Shown here: piece by piece, positions 5,950 to 7,601 of the stretch | How the letters are laid out: the number at the start of each line of letters is the position of its first letter | How positions within the stretch are numbered: the stretch's first letter is position 1 | Assembly: GCA_018262455.1 (NCBI GenBank) | Contig: JAGSPR010000337.1 | Coordinates: 1 to 7,601 of the forward strand | Source: Deltaproteobacteria bacterium | Lineage (GTDB): Bacteria > Myxococcota > Polyangia > Haliangiales > Haliangiaceae | Length of the DNA stretch: 7,601 bases | Reading direction: 5' to 3' | Notes under the pieces: model-generated | What the model saw: the letters and a program-made list of their open reading frames with translations, nothing else | Told to the model about the DNA's origin: nothing | Database searches by the model: none | Program-made: the position numbers and the translations under genes

Positions 5950-5986
5950 GGCGATTACCTCGTAGATTCCCGAGGTTAACATCGCC
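5950..5986. repeat. nested inverted repeat in the tetR-vWA divergent region
   Basis: An outer pair GGCGAT (5950-5955) / ATCGCC (5981-5986) encloses an inner pair ACCTCG (5957-5962) / CGAGGT (5971-5976) with an 8-base loop. Together they make 12 pairs with a 1-by-4 internal loop. It lies upstream of the likely tetR promoter, so it is not part of the tetR mRNA. It could be an operator for a regulator, or a structured 5' leader of the vWA mRNA if that transcript starts upstream. No T-tract follows, so a terminator is less likely. Confidence 0.5.
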
Positions 5987-5995
5987 AGTGTTCTC

Positions 5996-6104
5996 GCATA
6001 CTTCGCTGAGATCTCCTCACCTCGGAGTCTGAATCACGTTTCTGATCTAACGGTATTCATGAGTACGTTCCATACTTCCCGGAAACCGAAATCACGAAGT
6101 ATGC
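5996..6104. repeat. three copies of CATACTTC upstream of the vWA gene
   Basis: CATACTTC occurs at 5997-6004 and 6071-6078 and, inverted (GAAGTATG), at 6096-6103. The first and third copies match over ten bases (GCATACTTCG, 5996-6005, and its complement at 6095-6104). The second and third form an 8-bp inverted repeat around 17 bases that ends 13 bases before the vWA start codon. A related TACTTCGCT at 6143-6151 shares nine bases with 5999-6007, inside the coding region. Repeated sites of this kind suggest binding of a dimeric or cooperative regulator. Confidence 0.5.
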
Positions 6105-6116
6105 GTCAATAAGGCG

Positions 6117-7478
6117 ATGGTTCCCGCCGCGCACCGTGTCCGTACTTCGCTCGCCCTCGCCGGTGCCGCCGGCACCATCGTCGCCGCGTTGCTCCTCCAT
6201 GTTCGTACGCGTCCGCCTGGTCCGGACGCCGAGGACATCGCCGACGATGGGATGCGCGTCGATGCACGGCTGACCTCGAGTCAGATCTTGCCGGGCGCGA
6301 TGGACCACAACGTGGCCATCACGATCACCGCCCCGCGCGCCCATGCCGAGGCGAGACCTCCTCTCTCGCTCGCAGTCGTGATCGACCGCTCGGGCTCGAT
6401 GGCAGGGGAGCCGCTCGCCAACGCGAAGGCCGCGGCCGCCCGCTTGATCCAACAGCTCGATGGCGCCGACGCATTCGCGGTCGTCACGTACTCCTCTGGT
6501 GACGAGACGGTCACCGCCATGGCACGTGCCACCGAATCCAACAAGGCCGCCGCGCTGGCTGGGATCGAGGGCATCTCGGAAGACGGTGGCACCTGCATCT
6601 CGTGCGGTATCACGCGGGGCGCCAACGAGCTCGCTCGCACTCCGATCAACCGCGGGCTGCGCCGGATGGTCCTCATCTCCGACGGTCAAGCGAACGAAGG
6701 CATCTATGATCGGTCCGAGCTGGCTCAGCTCGCGGCTGACACCGCAGCGCACGGCGTGTCGATCTCATCGGTCGGCGTCGGCCTCGATTTCGACGAAGTC
6801 ACGATGACCAACCTCGCCAACGTCGGCCACGGCAACTACTACTTCGTCGAGCATACCCGCGAGCTCGACGCGATGTTCAGCCGCGAGCTCGGTGGGCTCA
6901 CCGAGACGATCGCTGCCGATGCTCGCCTCCTGCTCGCCGACGGTCCCGGCGTCCACATCGAAGAAGCCTACGGCTACCCCATGATGCGTACCGGAGACCA
7001 CGTCATCGTGCCGATCGCCGACCTGCGCGCGGGCGAGACCCGCAAGGTCGTGCTCCGCGTTCATGTCACACCCGCCCGCACCGGACCGCTCACCGTGATC
7101 GGCGTGGAGCTCGGCTGGCGCCGCGTCTCCGATGGGGCGGCCCGCCACGCCACGACGACCGCCCGGGCCGACATCGTCGATGATCCTGCTGCCGTGCAGG
7201 CAAGTGCCGATCTCAATGCGATCGAGTCGGTCGAGCAGGCGCTCTCGGCGCAAGCACTCGAAGAGGCCAGCCAGGTCTATGAGACGCACGGCGCCGATGC
7301 CGCGCAGCAGGTCATCGAGCGCCGCGGGGCCGCGGTCCGCGAGAACAAGAACCTCGGACGCGACGTCGCCGATAGGCTCGAGCGCGCGAACGCCGAGGCG
7401 ATCGTCAACTTTCATAATGCCGCACCTACGAAGGCAATGAAGGTCACCCGCGTCCGCGCGTACGAGCTCGCCCACTGA
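6117..7478 (+). CDS. membrane-anchored von Willebrand factor A domain protein
   Basis: The 453-residue protein has a short basic N-terminus (R7, R9), one hydrophobic segment (about 11-28) with no evident cleavage site, and then a vWA domain at about 83-260. The metal-binding MIDAS motif is complete: DRSGS (90-94), T159 in GGT, and D189 in ISDG. It should therefore bind a divalent metal and a partner protein outside the membrane. A beta-rich segment follows (about 265-350). The C-terminal part (about 365-435) is alanine- and glutamate-rich helix, possibly coiled coil. Two cysteines, C160 and C163, sit directly after the MIDAS threonine. ATG 6117 is the only good start, although AAGG (6111-6114) is just two bases away, too close for a normal ribosome-binding site. 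Partner and process are unknown; in this group such proteins are common surface or periplasmic adhesion or assembly factors. Confidence 0.88.
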   Translation: MVPAAHRVRTSLALAGAAGTIVAALLLHVRTRPPGPDAEDIADDGMRVDARLTSSQILPGAMDHNVAITITAPRAHAEARPPLSLAVVIDRSGSMAGEPLANAKAAAARLIQQLDGADAFAVVTYSSGDETVTAMARATESNKAAALAGIEGISEDGGTCISCGITRGANELARTPINRGLRRMVLISDGQANEGIYDRSELAQLAADTAAHGVSISSVGVGLDFDEVTMTNLANVGHGNYYFVEHTRELDAMFSRELGGLTETIAADARLLLADGPGVHIEEAYGYPMMRTGDHVIVPIADLRAGETRKVVLRVHVTPARTGPLTVIGVELGWRRVSDGAARHATTTARADIVDDPAAVQASADLNAIESVEQALSAQALEEASQVYETHGADAAQQVIERRGAAVRENKNLGRDVADRLERANAEAIVNFHNAAPTKAMKVTRVRAYELAH

Positions 7479-7503
7479 GTTGGCCGACGCTCGTGCGAAG
7501 CGC

Positions 7504-7519
7504 GCCTCGGCGACGAGGT
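7504..7519. terminator. short GCGA-loop hairpin between convergent genes, possible terminator
   Basis: CCTCG (7505-7509) and CGAGG (7514-7518) pair around the stable GNRA-type tetraloop GCGA, and a G-T pair (7504/7519) can extend the stem. It lies between the vWA stop and the end of the apparent minus strand gene. It is short and has no T-tract, so the call is weak. Confidence 0.25.
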
Positions 7520-7536
7520 CGCTGACCATTGACCAG

Positions 7537-7601
7537 CTAGGGCGCGAGATCGGCGAACGAGACCTGGAGGTCGCGCGAGACGAGCACCGCGTGGAGCGGC
7601 G
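7537..7601 (-). CDS. 3' end of a possible minus strand gene (partial, unrecognised)
   Basis: Read from the right edge of the window on the minus strand, 20 codons stay open to a TAG at 7539-7537. They would encode a C-terminus ending PLHAVLVSRDLQVSFADLAP. Nineteen of the 20 codons end in G or C, as in the confirmed genes, and the residues alternate in a way that suggests a beta strand. The + strand frame over the same bases is also open and rather G/C-rich at third positions, so composition alone does not settle the strand. I recognise no family. The gene would converge with the vWA gene, leaving 58 bases between them. Confidence 0.4.
   Translation of the reverse strand, partial: PLHAVLVSRDLQVSFADLAP

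Noticed and set aside
6008..6030. Palindrome GAGATCTC and a bulged hairpin (AGA-CTCC / GGAGTCT) in the divergent region.
   Set aside because: Short and imperfect compared with the neighbouring repeats; kept out of the feature list because chance is a fair explanation.
6765..7529. A 254-codon minus strand frame opposite the end of the vWA gene.
   Set aside because: It overlaps a complete vWA protein with intact motifs and shows no family features of its own.
7520..7536. Tandem TGACCA repeat (TGACCATTGACCA).
   Set aside because: Only two copies of six bases, with no supporting context.

Overview
The window is ordinary high-GC bacterial chromosome. The genes look close to two-thirds G+C with strong G/C at third codon positions. 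A Hanks-type Ser/Thr kinase, a membrane-anchored von Willebrand factor A (vWA) protein and a lysine-rich secreted orphan suggest a myxobacterium-like deltaproteobacterium (Myxococcota). That placement is an inference from gene content and composition; there is no rRNA or marker gene to confirm it.

Layout. (1) Bases 1-111: the 3' end of an unrecognised + strand gene. (2) Bases 126-2814: a compact + strand operon of three full-length genes joined by 4-base stop/start overlaps. They are a cytosolic NamZ/YbbC-type (DUF1343, GH171) exo-N-acetylmuramidase, a NadD-like nucleotidyltransferase and a Rossmann/DUF2520 dehydrogenase-like protein. (3) Bases 2893-3441: a small secreted protein with a clear signal peptide and no recognised family. 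(4) Bases 3445-5046, minus strand: a transmembrane Ser/Thr protein kinase with an N-terminal zinc ribbon and a C-terminal beta-rich external domain, convergent with (3) at 3 bases. (5) Bases 5241-5897, minus strand: a TetR-family regulator, with a strong stem-loop just after its stop codon. (6) Bases 5898-6116: a divergent control region of about 48% G+C, well below the genes around it, full of inverted repeats. (7) Bases 6117-7478: a membrane-anchored vWA protein. (8) Bases 7537-7601: probably the 3' end of a minus strand gene running off the window.

How the parts fit. The operon combines peptidoglycan-sugar recycling (NamZ), NAD synthesis or salvage (NadD-like) and a probable NAD(P)-binding enzyme. 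Tight coupling implies co-expression, but no single known pathway unites them. The TetR regulator is divergent from the vWA gene, and the region between them holds a probable tetR promoter, palindromes at its -35 box, three copies of an 8-base motif and a nested inverted repeat. TetR therefore probably controls itself and possibly the vWA gene.

No mobile element, CRISPR array, tRNA, rRNA or recognisable defence system was found. The least explained signals are the repeat-rich 5898-6116 region and two stem-loops that both end one base before a start codon (kinase and secreted protein).
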